Source: Salvator merianae
Lineage: Eukaryota > Chordata > Lepidosauria > Squamata > Teiidae
NCBI GenBank assembly: GCA_003586115.2
Contig: QVOM02000112.1
Location: 50,094,212 to 50,158,211, forward strand
DNA length: 64,000 nt
Direction: 5' to 3'
The position numbers and the translations under genes were made by a program. How positions within the stretch are numbered: position 1 is the first letter of the stretch; each line of letters starts with the position of its first letter. This document shows, one piece after another, positions 22,783 to 34,800 of the stretch. The notes below the pieces were generated by a model. That model was given only the letters and a program-made list of their open reading frames with translations, searched no databases and was not told the DNA's origin.

Positions 22783-23359
22783 TAATTCTGCAGTCTCATT
22801 CAGGGACCCTCAGCCAATTGTCCATCCAATTTTTCTAAGAAAATCAGAACTGTCAAGTTACTAACTTCCTCCTTCCTTAGCCAGCGTGTTGCAGCACGAG
22901 CAGCCTACCGTTGGGGAGGTGCTCATAATCATAACTGAACCGAAGTGAAATCGGAAGCCGCGATCGACCAGTCTTTCGCCATTGCGCGCAAGGCGAGCAA
23001 AATATCTGCAAAACAAAAACCCTGGAGGGGGGGGGGGGACCGGCGCGTGCGTGCGCGCGCCGTGTGAAGAATTGCCTCAGGTTTTCAAAATCTTGAAAAC
23101 CTCAATGCAAATATCCCTCCTTTTTTGGAAAGAAAAGGGTGGGGTGGGGCGAATGGTGACTAATCTCTTCCAACTGATTTATTTTGGTATCGCTCTGTAG
23201 ATTGCGGGGGCCAAGAACTTATTGTTGTTACTGCTCTCACTGAAAACACAGCAATCCAGAAACGAGATTATGGCACTTTCCCCCAGGTGTAGCTAGTGTG
23301 TACAGGATTGCAGGTCATTAACAAATTAAAACGCTTGGCTGTGGATCGGGAATGGAAAA

Positions 23360-23367
23360 TGACGTCA
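23360..23367. promoter_or_regulatory. Consensus CRE (TGACGTCA)
   Basis: A perfect 8-bp palindromic CREB/ATF site about 400 bp upstream of the ICOSLG start, inside the CpG-rich promoter. The same 8-mer occurs at 18851-18858 in the CpG-rich transposon between the genes. Confidence 0.5.
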
Positions 23368-23733
23368 GCGGTGCGGGGCTGCGACGTTCACACTGCGAGA
23401 GGTGAACTTCGCCCACCAGACACGCGGTTTATGTAGGCGACGTGCAATGGGATTCCTCTTTTGCTTCCTTCTCCTTTCCACGAGTTTCGACTTTCTCCCC
23501 TCCCACGGGGGAGAACCCTCCAGTTTCTTACGCGCGGGCGCGCTGTTCTCCCCGGAGACTTGGAGCAAGCGAGCTTCCCTCCAGCCTATCTGCTGCCTTT
23601 GAACGTACAGGATCAAGCCTCCCAAGAGGCCTTGGAGCTAAATTCTGGCTCCGGGACGTTGGAGCTTTTCTTCCGTCTCTCGGCGTTACTGAGGAGAGAG
23701 AAGCGCTTGGAGGGACCCTTTCTTGCGGCGGGC

Positions 23734-23743
23734 GGGACTTCCC
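23734..23743. promoter_or_regulatory. kappaB-like site (GGGACTTCCC)
   Basis: The decamer fits the NF-kappaB consensus GGGRNWYYCC. It ends 22 bases before the ICOSLG start codon, so it may lie in the 5' UTR rather than upstream of the transcription start. Confidence 0.45.
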
Positions 23744-23757
23744 GCTCTTGCGTTCAG

Positions 23758-23763
23758 ATGTGA
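23758..23763 (+). promoter_or_regulatory. Minimal start-stop upstream ORF (ATG TGA)
   Basis: ATG directly followed by TGA ends two bases before the ICOSLG ATG. Its context (C at -3, T at +4) is weaker than that of the main ATG (A at -3). Start-stop elements of this type are known to slow initiation at the next ATG. Confidence 0.5.
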
Positions 23764-23765
23764 CC

Positions 23766-23788
23766 ATGACCGGGATGACAACAAAACG
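23766..23788 (+). CDS. ICOSLG: ICOSLG exon 1 (start codon, N-region of signal peptide)
   Basis: ATG at 23766 in a good Kozak context (ACCATGA), then MTGMTTK, with donor ACG|GTGAGC in phase 2. The start was chosen because joining to 28688 gives MTGMTTKR followed by a hydrophobic core, a proper signal peptide. A second in-frame ATG at 23775 could also serve. Confidence 0.75.
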
Positions 23789-25719
23789 GTGAGCGAGCGG
23801 CGTTTCTCCGAGCTTTTACGAAGGCATCCGAGCTAAGTCCCAACTTGCTTGTCCCGCACGCCCTGCCTGGAATTTTGCTTACCCTACTCCCAGCTGCTTC
23901 GCCGCTACTGACACGCACGTGAAAGTTGCACTCCTTTCGCTGGCAGATTATTTCAGTTGTATTATTTAGCATTGCTGGGAGTTGTGTGTGGTTTTTAGGG
24001 CACTGTTATGGCCATGTTTGTTTAGACCAGGGTCCCTTAAGCATCGCCAACACAAGTGGACTAAAGCAGTGGGAACCTTTTTTCACCTTAGGTGGACCTT
24101 GGCAGGCCATTTCCCTTCATATTAGCAATTTTTGTAATTGGGAATCACTGGAGTAACAAAACACTTGCAAGGAGGTGTATGGGGAGTGTCCCAGGAAAAA
24201 GTCCTAATGACTTCACCAGCCTTTCTTTGGAACCAAAGTCCGCATACCACGTACCTGTAACTAATCAATGCAGTTTTAGTTATCAGCCCTTACAAATTGC
24301 CTTTTCACATTATGTGAAGCAGTTGGCACACTTCTGGGTGGAATGAGAGTAAACAGCACACAAAACAGCTAAAAGCAGCCAGTTAATATAATAATCCAAT
24401 CCAATAAGAGGTTTTAAAAGGCCCAGGTCCTGTTTATTGAAGGCCCAGTTCTTTTTACAGTATATCAAATACATTCCGTAAGATGTTAATGACACCTGAA
24501 CAAATGAAGCATGTCAAAGTCCCTGTTTACCTTAAGAATGATTTCACCGAAGTATGTTTAGTTACTTAGAACAGTATCTCAAAATTCTTGGTCAGAAGGA
24601 AGTGTATTTATATATGTATACCACCTTTCCAAAAAGTTACCAAGGTGATTCACGACAAATAAAAAAGAAATAGAATAATTGTAAAGAAAACAACCCCCAA
24701 CAGCATCCAATTCAATACCTAAGAAATATTAAATGTAAAGTGTAAAAGAACATAAAGTAATCATAAACTGTATGCTAAAGGATAAAGGATAAGGGCTACA
24801 AAGTAATAACAAAACACACTAACAAAGAAGGTTTATTCTCTGTAATGGGGTGTAATAAATCTGCCATTTTCACTAAGCAGTTCAAACAAATCTCTTCCAA
24901 ATTGCCTCTTAATTAGAATCAGGTTGTTGCTTGTGTGTTTACTGTCTTTTAAGTCTTGCATTCCTGCAGACTGTTTCTCTGTCTTTAGGGAATGGCTACC
25001 ACTGTTGAATATAAACGTTGAAACATTGACAGCTGAAGGGGTAACTGTGTGTGGAAGGATTTTTTTCTGTGCGCCCAGGAATTATTTGCTCTTTTTATGC
25101 AGTCAATTTTAAAAATCGCTAGTCTGAATACACCCTAAGAGTCAATACAACTCAATAGTATATAACAGCTGCAAATAATATCCTGCTAGGCCGTGGTCAC
25201 ACCTCATGTTTTCTGGACAGGGAGGATGGTTTCACTCCTCGGAAACCAGACACTAAATTGCGTTTCCGGTTTTTCCGAGGAGTTTCCTGGCTGGAAAGGG
25301 ATTATCCTAAATTTGGATAATCCCAACTCTGGGTCCGTTTCAGTAAGAATTGCCTCTTAATTAGAGGCAGGAAATGGACCCAGTAAGAAACGGGTCAGTA
25401 AGAAATGGACCCAGCCAGGCCACCTCCTGCCGTCCTCCCCAGAGGCTGTGGCTGCCTCCTGCCACCTCCCAAGCCCCCACCCCGCTTCCCGCTCCCCCCC
25501 ACTTCTGTCTGTGTGGGGGAGAGTGGGGGATGGGGGAGCTTCAGAGGGCTACCAGGAAACGGGGGGGGTCTGGAGTGGGTGGTGGGCTCCCACCATACCC
25601 CTGCCACTTCTGGCTACCCCTCTGAAGCTCCACCATCGCCCCCTGTCAGCTGCCTTCTTAAGAGGGGGGCAGGAAGCAGCTGCAGCCACGATCTTCCAAA
25701 AAAAAAAAAAAAAAAAAAC

Positions 25720-25803
<84 letters not shown>

Positions 25804-28800
25804 ACCTCCTGCCACTACCACCACCCTCCCTCCCGCCACCACCCCTCCCCCTCCCCCAACTTACCTATGCTTGGGTGGGTGAGGATGGCAGCGGCAGCGG
25901 CACCTGGTGTGACCAGGCTGAAAGAGCCCCAAAACGGCCTACCTCCCCGTCTGTCCCAGGGACGGACTAGGTGTGACCGCAGCCCTAGTGTCTATATGCA
26001 CAGGCAGGCAGCGCTGTGCATGTAGAGTGAAGGTAAAAAATGCCTCAAATCCCATCCCAATTTGTTTGCATCCTACTATCGCCCTTGAACTGGTGAGGCA
26101 CCAACCATCCTTTCCCGACCCCCAAAGCAGTGGTAAGATGGAAGAGGCAGTTGATGGCAGTGCCCATCAATTAATGGAGAGGTGATTTGGAGAATGGGGG
26201 GGGGGATCAGTTGCACTCCCCCATCCTTCCAACAATGGCAACAAGAACAGATAGTGTTGAGGTCTTTTTTATGTGCCCACTCATGGAAAGAGCACATGAC
26301 TCATCAGTTGAGCACCTCCTAGGCATACAAACTGCTATTGTATATTCTTACATTGAGGAGGGGGGTGGGATTACTGCTCTCCAGTTAGTTTAAGGTTGCA
26401 TTGCAAAAGAGCACTTAGGCAAGCCCTTATTCAGAAGTGAAGTCCCTAGTGAAGTAACTTGCAAGATTATGTATGTTTGTTTACACACGCACACTCATAT
26501 TCTCTGATGAGGCATAAGTGAAAACAGGAAAAAAAAACCTCTCTTGGGTTGAACTCTTTCTGATGGCTCAAAGGACACATCCATGTAGCACTTCTTCCAT
26601 AATTCTTCTGATGATACAGAATTATGTGGGGAATAAACTATTTAGAAGTGCAAGTAATGGTGAAATCGTGTACACATCTATTCTAAAGCCCAATTAGTTT
26701 AGTGGGCTTTGTGCCGATGTGTGGATCAATAAATATGTCAAAATTTATTCTCATAAATTTCATATCTTGCTAGCTTAAAAGATGGAATTGCCACCTTTCT
26801 AGATCTGTTTGCAATTTTTCTTTTTAAAAAAATATTCTCCTGACACACAATATTTTTACACAGTTTCATTGAAGATGCACATTATTTCAAGTGATTTCTT
26901 TAATTTGCTACTATTTTTCACTATGCATCATCAACAATATACATAATATCTATTCACCCTGGCCTTTGGCCAGAAAACTCCTTCTTCTCCCCATTTTCAG
27001 GCACTATTATTGTTTTTAGCAGATCCTCGGGTCCTTCAAGTATAGGGCGGGATAAAAACACAAATTAATTAATAGTATGGCCTTTCTATGTCTTAGACAC
27101 TCGAGCTTTTGATTTTTTTGCTGTATAGTTAAAATAAGTAAAAATAGATCCTAACCTTTTCATTGTTTCTTTGTTAGCCTTTAAACATCATTGTAGCAGC
27201 AATGTAACACTGCCAAAATATGTAGCACATAGTTGTTATCCATGCTGTTGTTCTAGTTTTTTTAATTTATAAACAAAAGAATGAATGAATTTAAAAGTAA
27301 GCCTGTTCAAAGGTAATTCTTAGAGCATCACAAAATATAAAGTCTGTTTGTTTTACAAGTGAAAAAGTAGTTTTAGAGATTTGCATTCTGATTATTATGG
27401 AAGTAAAAACCTGGTTAATATGGGGAGGAAAGGGAGGAAATCAGCACTTGGCACTGAGCTATTTTACTCCTTTTCTAATTCTATAGAAAGTGGCAGTGAT
27501 AGCTGTTGTAAATGAATGAAAATCACCCTCAGCAATGTTTGTGGAAGAGGGAGTAAAACATTCTTGCTTCAAAATAAGTTCTGAAAAGATTGACTCCGTC
27601 TTGCTTTGTAGAAAGTGTGTGTAACAATTAAGGCTTTGATTGTCCGGACAAGTTAAATCTTTAAGATGGACCATCTGGGGCTAAATCAGGCCTTTTCTGC
27701 ACTCCCTGGTTCGGTGACAGGGCAAGTACCCTTTCATGGGACAAAAACTCAGGGCTCTCTGCATTTGGGTAGCCCGTTCTGGTTCAGTCCCATGGTGATC
27801 TTAAGGTTCTGTGCAGATCCTGCCCTTGATTGATTGGTAGACTGGACCTCCTTTTCACTACACCATTGGCTATTTGGGCCTTTTTACACTTTCCGCCTTA
27901 GAATGGGATAATTATCCCATTCTAAGGTGGAACAGACCTCGCAGCACAAAAGCCGTTCATACTGTGAGGTCTGGAATATCCCAGCAACAGGTTACCAGCA
28001 TTCGTAATGTTGGGGAAACTTTTGGCTGCTGCCATGGTGACCAGAAATACAGTGTGACCATGCAGCCATGCTATGCAGCATTCACACCTGGAAGAGGGTG
28101 TGAACACTATGCACTGGGAGCAGTCCAGCTGTTCCTGGTACAACTGTGGAGCATGATTTTGTGCTCCATAGCAAGTAGCAGTCGGGGGGGCAACTGTAGT
28201 TCTGATCACCAGGGCTTCCGCGCAGTGCAGATGCACTTCACTAATAAGCACCAGACACTCACTACTGTAAAGTGTGAAAAGGTCCTCAGTTAATTATTTG
28301 TTAACTAGGATCAGTCTACAGCATGAGCCAGCTATTCTGCATGAGGCACAAGCATGCCTGTAGGCTAGAGAAGCCCTTATGCCACTGTGAAGCTCTGGTT
28401 AGTCACCACAATGCTGTGATACCACTATGATACTGGTGTCATGGCAGGGTGCAGATCTGGCCTGGATCACCTTGCATTGATAGACCAGGTTTCCATGGTT
28501 TCCTAATTCCTAGTTTTACAGTTTTTCCATATACAGTGGTTTGTGGGAGCTAAGCCACCATGTTATACAAGAAATGACTGTGTTAATCATATTTTTTTCT
28601 ACTAGTACCTAAGACTTCTTGAGCAGTATGTATTGAATAACTGTTTAGAAAAATATAACTTCATAAATCCTTTCTCATTTGTTTTAGCATTGGATTTGTG
28701 GTCTTGGTTCTGTGGGTACAGAGAGTTGGTAAGTTACCTCTGCATTGTTTCTTTCTTTGATGTAAATCATACTTTTAAACACTTTACAATAATTACCTTT

Positions 28801-31800
28801 AGCGACCACGGGGAACAAGAAAAAGCTCTAAGTGGAAGTCTTCCTTTATTCTTCCCAAACAGTGTTTTGGGGAGATGCCTGGTGGGTCACACTGAGGCTA
28901 CATCCAGAGCATCACTTATTTATTCCACTATATTTGTATATTCTGAAATAAAGCTTGAATATTCTGGAATATCCATGCTTTATTCAGGAATATCCAAATA
29001 TAGTGGAATAAATAAGAGATGTCTACATGCAGCCTGAGGCTTGTTTAATTTTTTTTGCTGTGGTGGTTGTGACAGCAGTAGACCTGTTCCTGGTCTTACA
29101 GAGGAGGCTTTGGGAATCCCTGAGATTCATCTGAAGTGGCAGAAGTGAAGATAATGAAGAAAGAGGAGCATTGTTTAAGCAACAGATATCGCATTGACTA
29201 CTGCACGCTAAGGCTACCTTTCCCCTTACGCACTCAACATGAACTGAAACCAGTGATGCACAAATATGCAGAGCAGATAAGACTTCATTGTTGCTATAAA
29301 TAAAAGTAAGGGGGAAATTAAGGGAAGTAAGAAAGTCTAGCCTGGAGGAAAACAACATAAGCCTGCATTTGAAATACTGTTTTCTTCTTTAGCTAAGTTG
29401 AGACAAGAAGGAAATTAAAAGTGGAATTGAATGCTATGACAAGTCAGATTATTTTTGGAAGTAATTTTGGAATGAAGTGGAAAGGTGTTGGCCTTCATTA
29501 CTCTTTAATCAGATGAAAAATAGGTGGAGGGATTTGAAGGAATTCCCCAGTTATCTACTGTGCTTATCTATAACTGAAGTTCTCTAGACAGCTCACAACA
29601 TATTAAAATTCTTAAAGTACAAAACATGGGCCAAACGTGATTCAAAATAGAATTTTAAAAACTTGACATCCTACCATGAATAGTTAAAACGATTGAGTAC
29701 ATAAAAGGGGCTTCATCTGGAGAAACAAGGTGTAATTGACCCACAAGAACATACAAAAATCAGAAGTTCCCTGTTGGATTGGGACCACTGGCCCATCTAG
29801 CCTAGCAGTCTGTTCTCACAATAGCCAAATAGCTGCACAAGGAAGCCCACCAGTAGGAAATGAGTACACAGCATGTGCTGCTTCCAACCTGCCAACAGCT
29901 GTCCTGTGATTGTACTGAACTGCACCTTGATCTGCTGTGAATAGACGTGTCATTTGGCATGATCAGGAACACAGCTAATTCTTCCTTATCCCTTCTTCCC
30001 ACAAGCCACTTTTGACTGGGGCAGAACAATGGTGTCACTATCAATAAGATGCTTGTTGCTTGCAGCCACCCGTCTCCCTTCACTGCCTACAGGCTGGGGA
30101 GAGAGGCAGGATGTCTCTAAAGGCCATTTGCAGGGAATCGAGAGCAGGTAAAAAAAATTGCCTTTGTCTTTGGCTTGACAATGCCCAGAAGCAATTGGTG
30201 GGCCACCACATAAGACATGAAGCTGAACTAGATGGACTGTGGCCCAATCCAGCAGGGTTCTTCTTATGTTCTCTTCTGTCATGTTGGTACCACTACCAAT
30301 GACTACGTGGACATATCTATGCGGAGTTTTCTTTCCAGGAAATTGCCCTACCACTGCATTGTCCTACCACTACCTCCTTCGCTATACCAAATGAAAGAAT
30401 GACTACATACCTATTTTCTTCCATTGCACAGGCTAAGCTATCAAAAGTGCTACGTATGTCTTCTCCATCTTTGTGTGCTCATAAGCAGGAATGTGATGAA
30501 TCACATGGGTGAGATCTGTGCATGTACCCATGGCATGCACTGCAGAGAGCTCTCCTGAGATGGAGAAAACGTTCTGAGTAAGGAGTTGGAGGCCATTTAC
30601 ATCATGGATGTCTCAGCCAGGCCTAATTTTGAAGCCATGGAACCAAAGTTCTCCTTCATCCAAGTTGCATGTTGGCAACATTTTGCTAAGCTCCAGAAAC
30701 GTCATCAGGCTCTCGGACAGGCCATTGGCTGTTCCTGCCACTGCTGCCTGCCTGCACAGTGGTTGTAGGATCTGGGAGCCAACCTGGCCTGCACATATAT
30801 CTTGGAGAAAAGGGCCTTTTCGTACTTTGCACTAGCGAGTGTCACAGATAGCTACGGAGCACAAATTAGTGCTCCACAGCTTTACCAGGAGCTGATAGCC
30901 AGCTCTTGGTAAAGTGCATTCACACCTGGAATGAGCGATCGTGCTGCTCATGGTGGCTGCGCCTGCACGGTGCTGGCAGCTGCCATGGCAGTGGCTGGAC
31001 CCTTCCCAGTCACTGTTATGGTTCCATTTGAACACAGGATACCAGCGTTCAAAGTGCAAATGCTGATATCCTGCTGATAGTCATGACTAGGCTGGCGAAC
31101 ATTCCATGGTGGAAAGTACAAACAGACCCCCAAAGACTGGAGAATAGGACAGCAGCTACTACCAGATGAGACTCGCTTATTCCAAGGGCCTAACCATTGC
31201 AGCTGGCCAGCTGGCCTGCTGGCCTTGGCTTTCTAGTTTGGTCAACTGCAGAGCTTGATGTTTATTCTTGCAGTTTGTGCATGTTTATTTATCCGTAGAA
31301 TCTGGCCAGATAGTTAATGACTTCAATATCACAATTGATACTTGGGAAAAGCACTACTATTTCTTGCTGTCAACAAGCAGTACATCTGCTTTGAACAATA
31401 AATCCAGAGGCATCTTGTGGTTGCAAACAAAAAACTGGAACATGGACTTCAGTCTGAATCAGCAAAGCATTTTCGTTCAAACTGGCAAGTCTTTGCTGTA
31501 TACTTACCGGTAATAGCACTGTTAGCTCTGCCATTTAAAACATGCAGTTAACTTCCAAGAGAAAAGGAACGTATCCTTTGGCAGGTTTCCAACAGCCACT
31601 CAATCAGTGTGATAACAAACAAAAGCAGTGTGGAAAACTTTGTCTAACTACAGAAAGGTGAAAGGTTATTCTCTAGACACTGCAATTTATATGATATTCA
31701 GCCACTATTTTGTTCCTGTTCATTTCTTTCGTACTCTGACATCCATCGATAAAATTGGTTACAAACTTAATTGGTGGGGAAAATATCTGTTATATCAGAA

Positions 31801-34800
31801 AAGGATTAGGCACCAATTCCATATGGACCCAAGTTCTGTTACCTTTGCGGTGTTTGGGATTCAATCTTACAATCACCTTGCTTGTGATTATAAGATTGTG
31901 ATTAAAATGATCACGTCGGTATAAGAAAAAGTATAATGAATCTTAAACAGGGGTAGAGCAATGCCCCCCAAATATAACATTTTTTAACATTCAACAAAAA
32001 TGGTCTTCAGGTGGATCTGTATGCCATTTTTAAAATGATTCTCAGTATTTGTTGCAATAGATAATTCTCCAAGGCTGCCTTCAGATGATGAAAAGAAATT
32101 CCAGCATCTTCTTTAGAGCCCAGAATTGCTTCCTGCCGCTCCTTCTGTAAATCGCCCCTCTGTCTGGTGCTTCCCTGTGGGATCGTTCCTCTTGCAAAAT
32201 ACCTGTATCGAGGAAGTCCCACTTCCTTTGCTGTTTTTCTGCGCACTTCCTACATAGACATATTTTGCAAGAGGAATGACAAACCCATGAAGAAATACCA
32301 GACAGAGGTAAGGCAATCACTATTATGAAAAGTCTAGCGCTGTTGCTGGGTTTTTCGTAATAGCAATTTAGCAGGTTTTTGCTCAACTAACCTGGGACTA
32401 CAATGATATTGCCGTGAATATGTGTCAATACAGTCAATATGTGTCCAATACAGTCCTGGGACCAATGCGGGTGTTTACCCGCATCTTGAGGCATCTTAAC
32501 AGCTGTCTCTCAGAGAAATACAATACAATTTTGTTAATTTTAACTTTCTGTGTTCAGATGGATGTATTTTATTTTCTAAAAGAAGGGCAAGAGAAGCAGG
32601 AAAGAGTTACGTTGTTCTCAAAAAGATTAGACCAGCTGTGAACCTTAAAAAAAATCCTTTTTTCTAGGAGACTTCAAAGAGTGATTTTGCTGCTTTTATT
32701 TGTTTACATGTTTTTGTTTGTATTTGGGTAGTCTGGAAGAAGGCTGGCTTTTTACCTGTTTAACGTTCTGTGAGTTTTTGATCAAGTTAATTAGATGCTT
32801 GACTTCTGGGTCCACCTAGATCCAGAAAACCAGCTTGTAAGGATTCATCAGTGAATCCTCAGAACAAGGCAAAAAGCCTGTGATTAAAAAACACCCCTGT
32901 TGAAGTCAATGAGAAGTATTTTGCCAGCTACCTATCTTTTCCTTTTTTTCCTGGAGGCCAAACTATTTATGGTAATAAGCAGATTTTTGCAATACAAAGT
33001 CCTGAAAAAACATGACTGAAATGTTAGAGGCCAAATAGTACTTGGCATTTCAGTCCAGCTGGGCTGATAGACCACCCACATAATTAGTAACAGCTGCATA
33101 AGTAAATTCAGTGGGAAAGAAAAGAAATTTTGCTCTTGTAAAACTGAACTGTATGGCGAAATCCTCAGAAATGGCATGTTGTAATTTATCATTATCATCA
33201 TAATAAGATATAATATTCTTTATTAATAATAATTTTTCTTCATAGCTAATGAAACAGTCACTGGCATAATAGGAAGTTCTGTTAATTTGAGCTGCCCATA
33301 TCCTAAAGAAGACCGATTCGTCTTAAATGACTTTCGAATACAGTGGCAAAAAAAAGATGAGTCTCATTGCTACATAGATGCTTATTTACCTGGAGAGAAG
33401 AAAGCGAACCAGTGCGAAGACTTCAAAAACAGGACTTCCTTTAGTGGACGCTTGGAACAAGGGGACTTTACTCTGAGACTTTCACACATTGGTCTTAAAG
33501 ATGAATTCACTTACATCTGCATAGTGCAAAAGAAGAAGAATGGAATGTTCGAGAGAATTAGCCAATCAAGCAGTGTTCTCAAAGTGGCAGGTGAGGACTC
33601 CCCCACTTTCAAAACAAGTATTTTTAAATGACATCACAGTGACCCAAGTAAACATTCCTTTGAAAATCTGCATTTTTTTGGGAAGCCTTTGCTAGTAGGA
33701 GAGAATGTTATTCATGCCCTTTCTGCAGTGGGCCTTATTCCAGATTATATCCCAGAATAGGGACCTGCTGTCCACATGCTAGTGCAGACTATGGCAGGCC
33801 CAGTGGCTGCCATCATCTGCACTAGCATGCGGACAGCAGGTCCCTATTCTGGGATATAATCAGAAATAAGGACCAGTGCAAAAAGAGCCTTAGAAAACTA
33901 CCCTCTTGAGCATCTTTTTTAAGTTCTAGGATTCCTGATGAGAACAAAGGAACAAGGGTGTTTTAAAGGCATCGATGTCCTCAGCTTGTAAGTCCAATCC
34001 TCCACCACATCTTTTGTTTCCTTCCTTCTGTTGCCTGTGTGGTTTGAGTCCACCAACTCGCTTGTGCTTCCTGGCATGTATGTAGAAGAGAGTGGACCAA
34101 ATCGATAGAGATTATTTGCAGGTATTTATTTGGCATGCATTTCATTCTCCACACCCAACATAGAATTCACACTGGCAACCCTGCAAGGAAAAGTTGTTAT
34201 TGCAATCACCGTCTTTCACCAAAATCACTTCTCTGCTTTGGGACATAATTTGGGGGCAACCCTACTCTATAGTACTATGTTGAAACCTGGGGGAAGGTGA
34301 ACTTATTAATTCTGCTGCCTATATCTTTTCTTCTCTTTGGATGCACATATACTGTATGGTGCACATCTTCTGTGGAATGGGACACTGAGGCACGCAGGAC
34401 TCGGTCTGATTCTGTATTGATTGCATACCAATCTTTGCTTCTCATGGCAAGCTGTGGAAGCAGAGACATTAATGTGAAGGAGAGGCTGTGTTCATGCGCA
34501 GTAAAAACAAACAAACTTTGAAGTGTTTGTTTAATCCTGACCTATTTTATTGCATGACAAAATAAAACAGTGTACAACAATATAAAAGTCACTGGCATGT
34601 ACAAAATCAGATAAGATGTCTCAAACACCGGTTGCCATTATTCTTCTGCAGCTGTGCTTAATTTAAACTTAACTTACAGCATTTACTTTACTGCTCTCCT
34701 TGCCTTTTAACTTCTACTCATTCTTTATGCTGATAAATTTGATTGTTTTGGTTTTTTTCTTCTTTGGTATTTCTGTCAGGTTTTAGTGACGTAATATACA

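Larger units (their letters stand above)
22900..23765 (+). promoter_or_regulatory. CpG-rich ICOSLG promoter and 5' UTR
   Basis: From about 22.9 kb the sequence changes to CpG-rich DNA with alternating GC (GCGCGTGCGTGCGCGCGC near 23043) and stays rich to the ICOSLG start codon. It holds a full cAMP-response palindrome TGACGTCA at 23360-23367 and a kappaB-like site GGGACTTCCC at 23734-23743. No TATA box is evident, which is usual for CpG-island promoters. Mammalian ICOSLG is known to respond to TNF through NF-kappaB, so the kappaB-like site is plausible but untested. The transcription start cannot be fixed from sequence. Confidence 0.65.

Noticed and set aside
25405..26025. 206-codon open frame with a long Lys run
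   Set aside because: It is created by the poly-A tract and Pro-rich transposon sequence.
33591..33631. Read-through of the ICOSLG IgV frame into the intron (13 more codons)
   Set aside because: The GCAG|GTGAGG donor and the in-frame IgC exon explain the structure; read-through would give a soluble form, but nothing supports it.
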